Assembly: GCA_963720675.1 (NCBI GenBank)
Contig: CAVRGH010000010.1
Span: forward strand, 2,232,001 to 2,296,000
Length of the DNA stretch: 64,000 nt
Direction of reading: 5' to 3'
Source of the DNA: JALHSW01 sp963720675
GTDB lineage: Bacteria > Actinomycetota > Acidimicrobiia > IMCC26256 > PALSA-555
Of this stretch, positions 36,661-45,083 are shown one piece after another. Numbering within the stretch: the stretch's first letter is position 1; each line of letters opens with the position of its first letter. Position numbers and translations under genes: made by a program. The notes beneath the pieces are model-generated. The model ran no database searches. It was not told the origin of the DNA and worked only from the letters and a program-made list of their open reading frames with translations.

Positions 36661-38097
36661 CTAGATGTCGTAGTACAGGTAGAACTCCCACGGGTGCGGG
36701 CGCAGCCGCACCGCGTCGATCTCGCTCTCCCGCTTGTACGCGACCCAGGTGTCGATCACGTCCTGGGTGAACACGCCACCGGCGAGCAGGAAGTCGTGGT
36801 CGGCCTCGAGCGCCTCGAGCGCGGCGTCGAGCGAGCCCGGCACCTGCGGAACCTTCGCCAGCTCCTCCGCGGGGAGGTCGTAGAGGTCGCGGTCGACGGG
36901 CGTCGGCGGCTCGATCTTGTTCTGGATGCCGTCGAGCCCGGCCATGAGGAGCGCCGCGAACGCGAGGTACGGGTTGCACGACGGGTCGGGGCATCGAAAC
37001 TCGATGCGCTTCGCCTTCGGGCTCTTCGAGTACAGCGGGATCCGCACCGAGGCGGAGCGGTTCCGCTGGCTGTACACCAGGTTCACCGGCGCTTCGTAGC
37101 CCGGAACGAGTCGCTTGTAGGAGTTCGTCGTCGGGTTCGTGAACGCGAGCACCGCCGGGGCGTGCGCGAGCAGCCCGCCGATGTACCAGCGCGCCATGTC
37201 GGACAGGCCCGCGTACCCCTTCTCGTCGAAGAACAGCGGCTCGCCGCCCTTCCAGAGCGACTGGTGCACGTGCATGCCGGACCCGTTGTCCTGGAACAGC
37301 GGCTTGGGCATGAAGGTGACGGATTTGCCGCGCGCCCACGCGACGTTCTTGACCACGTACTTGTAGAGCATCAGCTTGTCGGCCATCGTCAGCAGTGTGT
37401 CGAAGCGCATGTCGATCTCGGCCTGGCCCGCGGTACCGACCTCGTGGTGCTGCACCTCGATCTCGATGCCGACCAGCTCCAGCATCTTCACCATCTCGGA
37501 GCGCAGGTCCTGCGCCTGGTCCATCGGCGGCACGGGGAAGTACCCCTCCTTGTACCGCGGCTTGTACCCGAGGTTCGGTGAACCATCGAGCTCGTACTCG
37601 CGGCCCGAGTTCCACACACCTTCAGTGGAGTCGAGGAAGTAGTAGCCGGAATGGGAGTTCTGGTCGAAGCGCACCTGGTCGAACACGTAGAACTCGGCCT
37701 CGGGGCCGAAGTACGACGTGTCGGCGATGCCGGTGCCCTTGACGTACTCCTCCGCCTTCTTCGCGACGTAGCGCGGGTCGCGCGTGTAGGACTCGCCCGT
37801 GACCGGGTCCTGCACGAAGCAGTTCAGATTGAGGGTGCCGTGCTCGCGGAACGGGTCGAGCACCGCGGTGTCGGGATCGGGGATCAGGAGCATGTCGGAC
37901 TCCTGGATCTCCTGGAACCCGCGGATCGACGAGCCGTCGAACCCGAAGCCCTCGGAGAAGCTGTCCTCGGAGAGCTCGTGGATCGGCATCGAGAAGTGCT
38001 GCATGACGCCGGGAAGGTCGCAGAAGCGGAGGTCGACGAAGTCGACGCCACTGTCCTTGGCGAGCTTGAGGACCTCTTGGGGTGAACGGCTTTCCAC
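36661..38097 (-). CDS. glnA: Type I glutamine synthetase, adenylylatable
   Basis: A 478-aa glutamine synthetase converting glutamate, ammonia and ATP to glutamine. Start GTG 38097 after AAGGAG. Visible are GFGFDGSSIRGFQEIQESDM, the ATP/metal block YFGPEAEFYVFD, MHVHQSLW, NPTTNSYKRLVPGYEAPV and the adenylylation loop DRDLYDLPAEE, whose Tyr (Tyr397 in E. coli numbering) is the GlnE target. It is divergent from a second glutamine synthetase across a 157-bp regulatory gap. Confidence 0.97.
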   Translation of the reverse strand: MESRSPQEVLKLAKDSGVDFVDLRFCDLPGVMQHFSMPIHELSEDSFSEGFGFDGSSIRGFQEIQESDMLLIPDPDTAVLDPFREHGTLNLNCFVQDPVTGESYTRDPRYVAKKAEEYVKGTGIADTSYFGPEAEFYVFDQVRFDQNSHSGYYFLDSTEGVWNSGREYELDGSPNLGYKPRYKEGYFPVPPMDQAQDLRSEMVKMLELVGIEIEVQHHEVGTAGQAEIDMRFDTLLTMADKLMLYKYVVKNVAWARGKSVTFMPKPLFQDNGSGMHVHQSLWKGGEPLFFDEKGYAGLSDMARWYIGGLLAHAPAVLAFTNPTTNSYKRLVPGYEAPVNLVYSQRNRSASVRIPLYSKSPKAKRIEFRCPDPSCNPYLAFAALLMAGLDGIQNKIEPPTPVDRDLYDLPAEELAKVPQVPGSLDAALEALEADHDFLLAGGVFTQDVIDTWVAYKRESEIDAVRLRPHPWEFYLYYDI

Positions 38098-38175
38098 GGC
38101 GTGCTCCTTCTACCTCGATCCGTCTGCCGCGCAGCAGGCTAGTCAGGTCGCGGGTGGCACCCCCATGGCTCCTTT

Positions 38176-38191
38176 GTGAATGGAGTGTGAA
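38176..38191. promoter_or_regulatory. Putative GlnR-type operator between two glutamine synthetase genes
   Basis: GTGAA occurs at 38176-38180 and 38187-38191, an exact 11-bp spacing (GTGAA-N6-GTGAA). Actinobacterial GlnR sites follow GTNAC-N6-GAAAC with the same period, and a GlnR-like regulator is encoded just downstream of glnA2. The site lies mid-way in the divergent gap, about 64 bp before glnA2 and 80 bp before glnA1, so it could control both. The match is to spacing and half-site shape rather than perfect consensus. Confidence 0.45.
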
Positions 38192-38254
38192 CGGTCCCGG
38201 GGCTTCGGGGCACGGGCAGGAAGTCGTCGGCGCGCGCCTGTCAGACTTGGTCTC

Positions 38255-39581
38255 GTGCAGGCGCAGACCGACTACGTGCTCCGAACCGTCGAGGAACGAG
38301 GCGTCCGCTTCGTGCGCCTCTGGTTCACCGACGTCCTCGGGATCCTCAAGAGCTTCGCGATCACGCCGGCCGAGCTCGAGGCCGCGCTCGAGGAGGGCAT
38401 GACCTTCGACGGCTCGGCCATCGAGGGCTACAGCCGGGTGCAGGAATCCGACATGCTCGCCGTGCCCGATGCCAACACCTTCGAGATCCTGCCGTGGCGG
38501 GGCGAGGAAGCCCCGGTCGCCCGCATCTTCTGCGACATCCAACGCCTCTCCGGCGAGCCGTTCGAGGGCGACCCGCGCAACGTGCTGAAGCGCAACCTCG
38601 AGCGGGCGCGGGAGAAGGGATTCACCTTCTACGCCGGTCCGGAGATGGAGTTCTTCTACTTCGAGAGCGCGACCTCGCCGGTGCCCCTCGACCACGCCGG
38701 CTTCTTCGACCTCACCGAGCACGACATGGTCTCGAACCTGCGCAAGCAGACGATCATGACGCTCGAGGCGATGGGGATCCCCGTCGAGTACAGCTTCCAC
38801 GAGCTCGGCCCGAGCCAGCACGAGATCGACCTCCGCTACACCGACGCGCTCACGATGGCCGACAACGTCATGACCTTCCGGCTCGTCGTGAAGGAGGTCG
38901 CCCACGAGCTCGGTGTCTACGCGTCGTTCATGCCCAAGCCGATCGCGGGCGATTTCGGGTCGGGGATGCACACCCACCTCTCGCTCTTCGAGGGTGACGT
39001 CAACGCGTTCCACGACCCGGGCGACGAGTACGGCCTCTCGAAGGTCGGGAGGGCGTTCATCGCCGGGCTCTCGCGCCACGCTCGCGAGATCACGGCGGTC
39101 ACCAATCAGTGGGTGAACTCCTACAAGCGACTGAACGACCGCTACGAGGCGCCGGTCTACGTGTGCTGGGCGCGCAACAACCGCACGGCACTCATCCGCG
39201 TCCCGACCCGCGAAGCGGGGCAAGGAGAGCTCGACGCGCGTCGAGTTCCGCTCACCCGATCCCGCCTGCAACCCGTACCTCGCGTTCTCGGTGATCCTCG
39301 CGGCCGGGCTGAAGGGGATCGAGGAGGGCTACGAGCTCGCGCCCGAGGCGACGAACAACATCTTCGAGATGACGCCCGAGGAGCGCGCCGCGGAAGGCAT
39401 CCCGGCGCTGCCGCAGTCCCTCGGCGAGGCGATCGACGTGATGGAGAACTCCGAGCTCGTCGCCGAGACGCTCGGCGAGCACGTCTTCGACTACTTCATC
39501 CGCAACAAGCGGGCCGAGTGGGCCGACTACCGGGCGCAGGTCACTCCGTTCGAGCTCGACCGGTACCTCGGGACGCTCTGA
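38255..39581 (+). CDS. glnA2: Second type I glutamine synthetase (GlnA2/GSI-alpha-like), one apparent frameshift
   Basis: GTG 38255 begins MQAQTDYVLRTVEERGVRF. Conserved blocks are GMTFDGSAIEGYSRVQESDM, AGPEMEFFYF, GSGMHTHLSLFEG and TNQWVNSYKRLNDRYEAP. At about 39217 the frame slips within GCGGGGCAAGG and resumes as GKESSTRVEFRSPDPACNPYLAF to RYLGTL. The span is 442 codons plus one base. The adenylylation loop of GlnA1 (LYDLPAEE) is replaced here by NNIFEMTPEE, with Phe where GlnA1 has its target Tyr, so GlnE probably does not control this copy. Residual GS activity versus another ligase function (as for some GlnA2-4) cannot be settled here. Confidence 0.92.
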
Positions 39582-39592
39582 GGATCCGAGCC

Positions 39593-40273
39593 GTGAACGA
39601 ACCTGTGCTCGTCTTCCCGGACCCGCCTCCCCCACTGCTCGCGCAGACCCTCGACCTTGCGGGCTATCCGTGGAAGGGGTGCAGCAACGCGTCGGTCGCC
39701 ACCGCTGCGGAGCCGGCCGACGGCTGGACCGGCGCGGTGATCGTCGCCGACGAGGACCCCGAAGGTGCCCTCACCATGTGCCGCGCGCTCCGCAAGCGCG
39801 ACAGCGCGCTCGAACCACTGCTGCTCCTGATCACGGGCGCACAGCTCGCCGAGCTGGAGCTGCGCGAAGACCTCTTCGACGACTTCTGCCTCTCGCCGTT
39901 CCACCCACGCGAGCTCGAGGCGCGACTGCGGCACCTGTTCTGGCGCACGGGCCGCGGGACGCGTCCCGAGATCGTCGAGTACGGCGAGCTCATGCTCAAC
40001 CTCGAGACCTACCAGGCCGCACTCGACGACCGGCCGCTCGACCTGACGTTCATGGAGTACGAGCTGCTCAAGTTCTTCGCCACTCACCCGGGCAAGGCAT
40101 TCACGCGTGAGCAGCTGCTCTCGCGCGTCTGGGGCTACGAGTACTACGGCGGGGCCCGTACCGTCGACGTCCACGTCCGGCGGCTGCGCGCCAAGCTCGG
40201 TGAGGAGCACGCCAGCTTGATCCAGACGGTGCGGTCGGTGGGCTATCGCTTCGGGCAGACCCGCCTGCGCTGA
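39593..40273 (+). CDS. glnR: OmpR-family response regulator, GlnR-like
   Basis: A 226-aa protein: degenerate receiver (about residues 1-115) and winged-helix DNA-binding domain ending DVHVRRLRAKLGEEHASLIQTVRSVGYRFG. The block RVWGYEYYGGARTVDVHVRRL closely resembles GlnR. The receiver lacks the usual D-x-x-x-P phosphorylation surroundings (AVIVADEDPEGALTMCRAL in their place), as in orphan GlnR proteins. GTG 39593 follows TGAGGA, 11 bp after glnA2. Location supports a nitrogen regulator, and an 11-bp-spaced repeat upstream of glnA2 is a candidate site. RegX3/MtrA-type control is the alternative. Confidence 0.8.
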   Translation: MNEPVLVFPDPPPPLLAQTLDLAGYPWKGCSNASVATAAEPADGWTGAVIVADEDPEGALTMCRALRKRDSALEPLLLLITGAQLAELELREDLFDDFCLSPFHPRELEARLRHLFWRTGRGTRPEIVEYGELMLNLETYQAALDDRPLDLTFMEYELLKFFATHPGKAFTREQLLSRVWGYEYYGGARTVDVHVRRLRAKLGEEHASLIQTVRSVGYRFGQTRLR

Positions 40274-40297
40274 CGCGTCCGCATCACGAGCGCGGGT

Positions 40298-40459
40298 TCA
40301 GGACTCGGGCTCGACCGCGTACGGCGTGCCATCGGCGCGGCGCTTTGCGTCGTCGGTGGCGAAGAAGCCGAACACGGCGCTCCACAGCGCGCCCCCGACC
40401 ATGACGCCGACGGGCACCACGAGCACCATCACGACGACGAAGATCAGTGCGCCGGCCAT
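40298..40459 (-). CDS. Small single-span membrane protein (53 aa)
   Basis: From ATG 40459: MAGALIFVVVMVLVVPVGVM, a long hydrophobic segment with GGALWSAVFGFFATDDAKRR and a short charged tail. It sits alone between the convergent GlnR-like gene and a divergent membrane-protein gene. Clear membrane-segment composition and a good length-to-gap fit support it; no function is known to me. Confidence 0.6.
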   Translation of the reverse strand: MAGALIFVVVMVLVVPVGVMVGGALWSAVFGFFATDDAKRRADGTPYAVEPES

Positions 40460-40588
40460 GCGCGGACGATCGCGCGGCGGCAGGGACGCAGCGCTCGGTA
40501 ACCCGGGTAGATCGCGCCGAGTCCGAGACTCGGGGCTGTTCCGCGGCTCGGTCCACGCGCCGCCGGTCCCCGGGATCTGGGGGGATCG

Positions 40589-41245
40589 ATGGACGACACG
40601 AAGCTCGAGAAATGGGGCGCGCTCACCGGGGTCGCGTTCGTGGTGCTGGTGGTCGGCGGGGCGTTCCTGGGGGGTTCGCCGCCGAAGGTCTCGGCGCCGG
40701 ACGCCAAGATCATCAGCTTCACGCGGGACAACCGGGACAGCCTCCGGGTCGCGGCGTACCTCGGCGGCCTCGCCATGATCCTGTTCCTGGTCTTCCTCGG
40801 GGCGGTCTGGGCACGCGTTCGCCGCGCCGAGGGTGGCAGCGGGCGCCTCGCCGCCACCGCAGCGCTGGGCGGCGCCGCGGGGATCGCGATCGCCGGGGCA
40901 GCGAACGGCATCAACGCGTACGGCGCGCTGCACCCGCTCGGGTCCGCCGGGACCTATCGGCTCTCCACGGTGATGTTCGGGTTCCTCGGATTCGCTCTCC
41001 TCGTGTTCACCGAGGCGGTCTCGTTGGTGATCCTGCGCACGAAGTTCCTCAGCAGCTGGCTCGGCTGGTTCGGCCTGCTCGTGGCGCTCCTGTGGCTCGT
41101 CGGCTCCGCGGCCGTCGCGACCGAGAACGACACGATCTTCGCGTTCGGGTTCGTCGCGTTCATCGCCTGGGCCCTGTGGTTGCTCGCGCTGAGCATCCTG
41201 CTGTTCCGGACGACGGACGCATCGAACGCCTCGTCAGCGGCGTAG
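40589..41245 (+). CDS. Hypothetical polytopic membrane protein (DUF4386-like topology)
   Basis: A 218-aa protein from ATG 40589 preceded by GGGGGATCG. Six hydrophobic segments are visible: residues ~12-30, 57-78, 86-105, 122-150, 155-176 and 184-205. The repeated layout resembles DUF4386-type membrane proteins, though I see no diagnostic motif. Its 3' end overlaps the opposing Mo-hydroxylase-like gene by 12 bp. Function is unknown. Confidence 0.75.
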   Translation: MDDTKLEKWGALTGVAFVVLVVGGAFLGGSPPKVSAPDAKIISFTRDNRDSLRVAAYLGGLAMILFLVFLGAVWARVRRAEGGSGRLAATAALGGAAGIAIAGAANGINAYGALHPLGSAGTYRLSTVMFGFLGFALLVFTEAVSLVILRTKFLSSWLGWFGLLVALLWLVGSAAVATENDTIFAFGFVAFIAWALWLLALSILLFRTTDASNASSAA

Positions 41246-42991
41246 CGCTCGCGCGGCGCGCGTCCCGAGGGCAGGGAAGCTCTCGGGGCGCTCGCCCTCC
41301 GCGATCGTGATCGCGTTCCACGTCGCCGCGGCGACGGCCGCGAACACCGCATCCGATGCCCGGGCGAGCGGCGGGCCCGCGTCGTCGACGAACGTCACCG
41401 CGATCGGTGGCGTGTCCTTGGCGCGGACGATCCCGAACGAGCGGATGGTGAGGTCGAGCACCTCGCCGCTGTCGGGATCGACGGTGAGTCCCTCCGTCAG
41501 CACCCAGCCGAGCGCCATGTGCGCGGCCCCGACGCAGTACGAGCGGAGCACCACCTCGTCGAGCGGCTCGCCCGCGGCGACCCGCACCTCCACGCCGGTC
41601 ACGCCGCCGGTGTCGGGGTCGATCGCCACCCGTGCTCCGGCCGCCGCGCCGGACTCGGGCTCCACGGCACACGTCTCGAGGAGCACTGCGGCTGCACGGC
41701 CGGGCACGACGACCGTCGACCGGTCGATCCCGGCTTCCGCGAGCGCTCCTTCGACCAGCACCGTGTGCTCGGCGAGCGGGAACGCACGGAGCTCCGACGA
41801 GGTCGGCGGACCCGGGGCACCCGTGAGCTCCAGGCTGGTCGAACCGGTCTCGAGCCGGTACGCGTCGTGCCTCAGCACGCCGAACGCCTCGAGCTCGCTC
41901 GCTCCGCCGACGAGGCTCCCCTCGATCACGAGCTCGCCGCCGTCGATCACCGCCGAGACCGCGATCGGGGGCCGCTTCGGACCCAAGCGCACGACGTCTT
42001 CGCGAGAGAACAGCGTGCGCACCGTTCGCCCGAAGTGATCAGCGAGCTCGCGAGCCGCATGGCCGACCGCGGACCCGCGCTTCCCGCCGAAGGCACCGCC
42101 GTTCGCGAGGGGCGACGCCGGATCGCCACCGGGCGCGCACCACGAGGCATCGGGCTCGAGATACGCGGGCTCGACCCAGCTCGTGGCGAGCCGGACACCA
42201 CGGACCGGGCACGGCGGGAGGGCCAGCGGCGCTGCGGACGTCTGCGTCGTGCGGCGACCCTGGACCTTGCCGGCGGCCGCGCGCGCGTCGTGGACGGAGT
42301 CGCCGACGACCCACTCGATGCCCGCCGCGTGCACGGCCGGGGCAGCAGAACCCGGCGGCCGCGGAACCGCGACCAGTGCGTCGCGCGGTCCGGTGTCGTC
42401 GGCGAACCCGCCCGCACCGAGCGGGACGTCGGGAGCGACCCGCTGGCGAACGCCACCCTCGAGCCGGGCGCGCGCTTCGGCCGGCTCCACGGGCCGCGCC
42501 GTCGCCACACGGCCTGACCCTGCGAGCTCGATCGCTTCCTGCACGGTGCGCCACCCGGTGCACCGGCAGAGGTGCGCCGCCAACGCTCGGTCGAGATCGA
42601 TCGGAGCCGTCCGACCCTGCTCGAGCAGCGCGGCCATGCGCACGATGATCCCGGGTGTGCAGAACCCGCACTGCGAACCTCCGGTGGCGAGGAAGGCGCC
42701 GGCCAGCGCCTCCCGGACGGCGGTGTCGAGGCCGTCGACGGTCGTGACCGAGCGGCCGGCGATCCGTTCCACCGGCGTCACGCACGCGACGCGGGGGGCG
42801 CCGTCGACGAGGACCGTGCAGCAGCCGCACTGGCCCTGCGGCGCACAGCCGTCCTTGACCGAGAGGACTCCGAGCCGCTCTCGGAGCACGGAGAGCAGGG
42901 ACTCGCCCGGTGCCGGCGCCACCGTCACCGGTTGCCCGTCACACGTGAAGGCGACGAGCACGGTCTCGGCCTGATCGGAATCCGGGGGCAC
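41234..42991 (-). CDS. Compact fusion: 2Fe-2S xanthine dehydrogenase small subunit + shortened molybdopterin-binding domain
   Basis: About 585 aa from GTG 42991 (in-frame alternatives ATG 43012, GTG 42961). Residues ~15-170 are a CoxS/XdhC-type small subunit: plant ferredoxin cysteines in DGCAPQGQCGCCTVLVDG and the second cluster in GSQCGFCTPGII...LCRCTGW. The rest resembles the large subunit: LANGGAFGGKRGSAVGHAARELADHFGRTVRTLFSRED is the Moco-binding region, but it is roughly 400 aa where 750 is usual, and the first large-subunit domain appears missing. No FAD subunit gene is adjacent. It could be a small hydroxylase needing partners, or a degenerate member. Substrate unknown. Confidence 0.75.
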   Translation of the reverse strand: MPPDSDQAETVLVAFTCDGQPVTVAPAPGESLLSVLRERLGVLSVKDGCAPQGQCGCCTVLVDGAPRVACVTPVERIAGRSVTTVDGLDTAVREALAGAFLATGGSQCGFCTPGIIVRMAALLEQGRTAPIDLDRALAAHLCRCTGWRTVQEAIELAGSGRVATARPVEPAEARARLEGGVRQRVAPDVPLGAGGFADDTGPRDALVAVPRPPGSAAPAVHAAGIEWVVGDSVHDARAAAGKVQGRRTTQTSAAPLALPPCPVRGVRLATSWVEPAYLEPDASWCAPGGDPASPLANGGAFGGKRGSAVGHAARELADHFGRTVRTLFSREDVVRLGPKRPPIAVSAVIDGGELVIEGSLVGGASELEAFGVLRHDAYRLETGSTSLELTGAPGPPTSSELRAFPLAEHTVLVEGALAEAGIDRSTVVVPGRAAAVLLETCAVEPESGAAAGARVAIDPDTGGVTGVEVRVAAGEPLDEVVLRSYCVGAAHMALGWVLTEGLTVDPDSGEVLDLTIRSFGIVRAKDTPPIAVTFVDDAGPPLARASDAVFAAVAAATWNAITIAEGERPESFPALGTRAARALRR

Positions 42992-43010
42992 GCGCGGGCA
43001 GGATAGGGGC

Positions 43011-43859
43011 ATGCCTCCCGAACCCGTGAGTCGTCGTGCGTTCCTCACCTCCACCGGCGGACTCGTGGTCGCAGCCGCCGTCGCCGGCCCGGCCGTGGTT
43101 GCCGGCGCCGCCAAGAACACCCGGCTCAGCCCGGTCGTGCTCTCGAGTGACCTCTACGCGTCGCCGGACCCCCAGCGGTTGGCGTTCGCCATCTACAAGG
43201 GACCGAAGCCGTTCTCGTCCGGTCGGGCGAAGGTCGCGCTCGCACCCCCCGGTTCGAAGCAGGGCACCGTGTACGCGACGACCCTCGAGAAGGCGGGGCT
43301 CCCGAAGGGTCGCGGCGTGTTCGTGGCGGACGCACCCCTCCCGACCGAGGGCGTGTGGACCGCGATCGCGATCGTCGACGGGAAGCGCCTGCCCTTCGCC
43401 CTCCAGGTGAACGCCCAGCCGGTCGCGCCAGCGGTGGGCGCCCCGGCTTCGCGCGCCGCCTCTCCGACCAAGGCGGACCCGCTCGGGGTGAAGCCGATCT
43501 GCACCCGCAAGCCGCCGTGTCCGCTGCACACCGTGTCGCTCAGCGACGTGATCGGGACCGGCAAGCCCGTGGCGGTGCTCTTCGCGACCCCGGCGCTGTG
43601 CCAGTCGCAGTACTGCGGCCCGGTCCTCGACGAGCTGTTGAAGATCAAGGGCCCGTACGAAGACCGCGTGACGTTCGTGCACGTCGACATCTACACGTCG
43701 AGCACGGGAGCCGAGCAGTCGCCCACCGTCGCGGCCTGGGGGCTTCCCAGCGAACCCTGGCTGTTCACGATCGACGGCGCCGGGACGATCGTCGGCCGAC
43801 TCGACGGCGCCTTCGGCGGCAACGAGATGGAGGCCCAGCTCGACGCCCTCGTCGGCTGA
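43011..43859 (+). CDS. Tat-exported protein with thioredoxin-like C-terminal domain
   Basis: A 282-aa protein from ATG 43011. SRRAFLTSTGGLVVAAAVAG at residues 7-26 is a twin-arginine signal. Residues ~35-135 form a beta-rich exported domain; ~160-282 form a thioredoxin fold (GKPVAVLFATPALCQSQYCGPVLDELL, AWGLPSEPWLFTIDGAGTIVGRLDG). The cysteines are CQSQYC, wider than the CxxC of ordinary thioredoxins, so activity may differ (peroxiredoxin/Sco-like chemistry is possible). It diverges directly from the Fe-S/Mo fusion gene, hinting at a redox partnership. Confidence 0.82.
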   Translation: MPPEPVSRRAFLTSTGGLVVAAAVAGPAVVAGAAKNTRLSPVVLSSDLYASPDPQRLAFAIYKGPKPFSSGRAKVALAPPGSKQGTVYATTLEKAGLPKGRGVFVADAPLPTEGVWTAIAIVDGKRLPFALQVNAQPVAPAVGAPASRAASPTKADPLGVKPICTRKPPCPLHTVSLSDVIGTGKPVAVLFATPALCQSQYCGPVLDELLKIKGPYEDRVTFVHVDIYTSSTGAEQSPTVAAWGLPSEPWLFTIDGAGTIVGRLDGAFGGNEMEAQLDALVG

Positions 43860-43882
43860 CCCTGACCGACCGGCGACGCGAA

Positions 43883-43911
43883 CGGGCCCGCCGGCGATGC
43901 CGACGGGCCCG
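43883..43911. terminator. Strong bidirectional terminator hairpin
   Basis: CGGGCCCGCCGGC (43883-43895) pairs with GCCGACGGGCCCG (43899-43911) with a single mismatch and a GAT loop, in the 75-bp gap between convergent genes. It is the clearest hairpin in this part of the window. Confidence 0.75.
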
Positions 43912-43934
43912 AGCTCGTTCGTGGGGCGGTGCGC

Positions 43935-44562
43935 CTAGCGGCGCTTCCTGGTGGCCTTCCGCGCCGGCTTGCGCGCGGTCGACTTCTTCTTCGTCGCCTT
44001 GCGCTTCGTCGCCTTCTTCGCGGTGCGCTTCTTGGCCACCTTCCGGGCCGGCTTGCGCGCGGTCGACTTCTTCTTCGTCGCCTTGCGCTTCGTCGCCTTC
44101 TTCGCGGTGCGCTTCTTGGCCACCTTCCGGGCCGGCTTGCGCGCGGTCGACTTCTTCTTCGTCGCCTTGCGCTTCGTCGCCTTGCGCTTCGTCGCCTTCT
44201 TCGCCGGGCGCTTCTTCGCGACCTTCCGGGCGGGCTTGCGCGCGGTCGACTTCTTCTTCGTCGCCTTGCGCTTCGTCGCCTTCTTGGTCGTCTTCTTCGC
44301 CGGGCGCTTCTTGGCGGTGGCCTTCTTCTTCGTCGGCCTTCTTCTTCGTCGCCTTCTTCTTCGTCGCCTTCCGCACCGGCTTGGGCGTCGGCGTGGTGGC
44401 GACGGGCTCAGGGGCGGGCGCCGCGGGCGGCGTGTACACCGGCGTCGGTGTCGCCGGCGGTGCCGCGGGTGGCGGTTGCCAGGACGGAGGAGCGGGTGTG
44501 GGTGGCGTGGGTGGAACGGACGGACCACCGCCGAGCGGTGGGTTGGGCGGCCAGGTCGACAT
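43935..44562 (-). CDS. Lys/Ala-rich histone H1-like repeat protein with Pro-rich N-terminus, one apparent frameshift
   Basis: From ATG 44562 a ~65-residue Pro-rich segment (MSTWPPNPPLGGGPSVPP...TPTPKPVRK) leads to a strongly basic region. At about 44335 one extra base shifts the frame; the remainder reads as repeats such as KKSTARKPARKVAKKRTAKK and ends ATRKRR before TAG at 43935. The span is 209 codons plus one base, about 208 aa. The basic part resembles H1/HupB-tail-like DNA-compacting proteins, so nucleoid binding is likely; the Pro-rich N-terminus is less usual. It follows erpA on the same strand. Confidence 0.78.
43966..44330 (-). repeat. 84-bp tandem coding repeats
   Basis: The block beginning GGCTTGCGCGCGGTCGAC recurs at 43966, 44050, 44134 and 44233 (plus strand), i.e. 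periods of 84, 84 and 99 bp. Each unit encodes 28 residues of the Lys/Ala/Arg-rich protein; the last interval carries an extra 15 bp encoding an additional ATKRK. Near-identity of copies suggests recent duplication and possible length variation between strains. Confidence 0.85.
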
Positions 44563-44687
44563 CGATATTGCTCCCTTCGAACAGCGCGGCGCGCGAGCGT
44601 AATCGTTGTTCGTCGTGCGCAACAGGGTCACGGTGGGAGTGACGCCATCGCGCGCGGACGCGCGCAGCGCGCCGAACGATCGGCGGA

Positions 44688-45044
44688 TCAGGAGAAGGAC
44701 TGGCCGCAGCCGCAGCTGCGCTCCGCGTTCGGGTTGTTGATCGAGAACCCGGCGCCCTGGAGCCCGTCCTTGAAGTCGAGCGTTGCGCCCTTGAGCATCT
44801 GCTGGCTGGCCGGGTCGATGACGACCTTGACGCCACCGTGCTCGATCTGGTGGTCGTCGTCGGCGATGTCGCCGTCGAAGAACATCTCGTAGCTGAAGCC
44901 CGAGCACCCACCGGGGCGAACGGCGACGCGCAGCGCGAGCTCACCGGGGGCGTCCTCGGCCGCGATCAGGCTCTGGACCTTCTCAGCGGCAGCATCGGTG
45001 AGCTGGAACACCTGGCTGGCGTCGGTGACGGTGAACATCGACAT
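44688..45044 (-). CDS. erpA: Iron-sulfur cluster insertion protein (HesB/IscA/ErpA family)
   Basis: A 118-aa A-type carrier delivering Fe-S clusters to apoproteins. ATG 45044 follows AGGAGG. The three conserved cysteines are present: VRPGGCSGFSYEM and the C-terminal SCGCGQSF. It lies 39 bp after a SufR-like regulator gene on the same strand, forming a probable Fe-S operon. Confidence 0.94.
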   Translation of the reverse strand: MSMFTVTDASQVFQLTDAAAEKVQSLIAAEDAPGELALRVAVRPGGCSGFSYEMFFDGDIADDDHQIEHGGVKVVIDPASQQMLKGATLDFKDGLQGAGFSINNPNAERSCGCGQSFS

Positions 45045-45083
45045 GGGGGTCGTCCTCCTACGTTCGGGGAGTGCTCAATGATC

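Noticed and set aside
43929..44892. Plus-strand Phe/Leu- and Ser-rich ORFs across the Lys-rich repeats
   Set aside because: They are the complement of AAG-rich repeats (CTT runs) and look hydrophobic only because of that; the basic repeat protein is the sensible reading.
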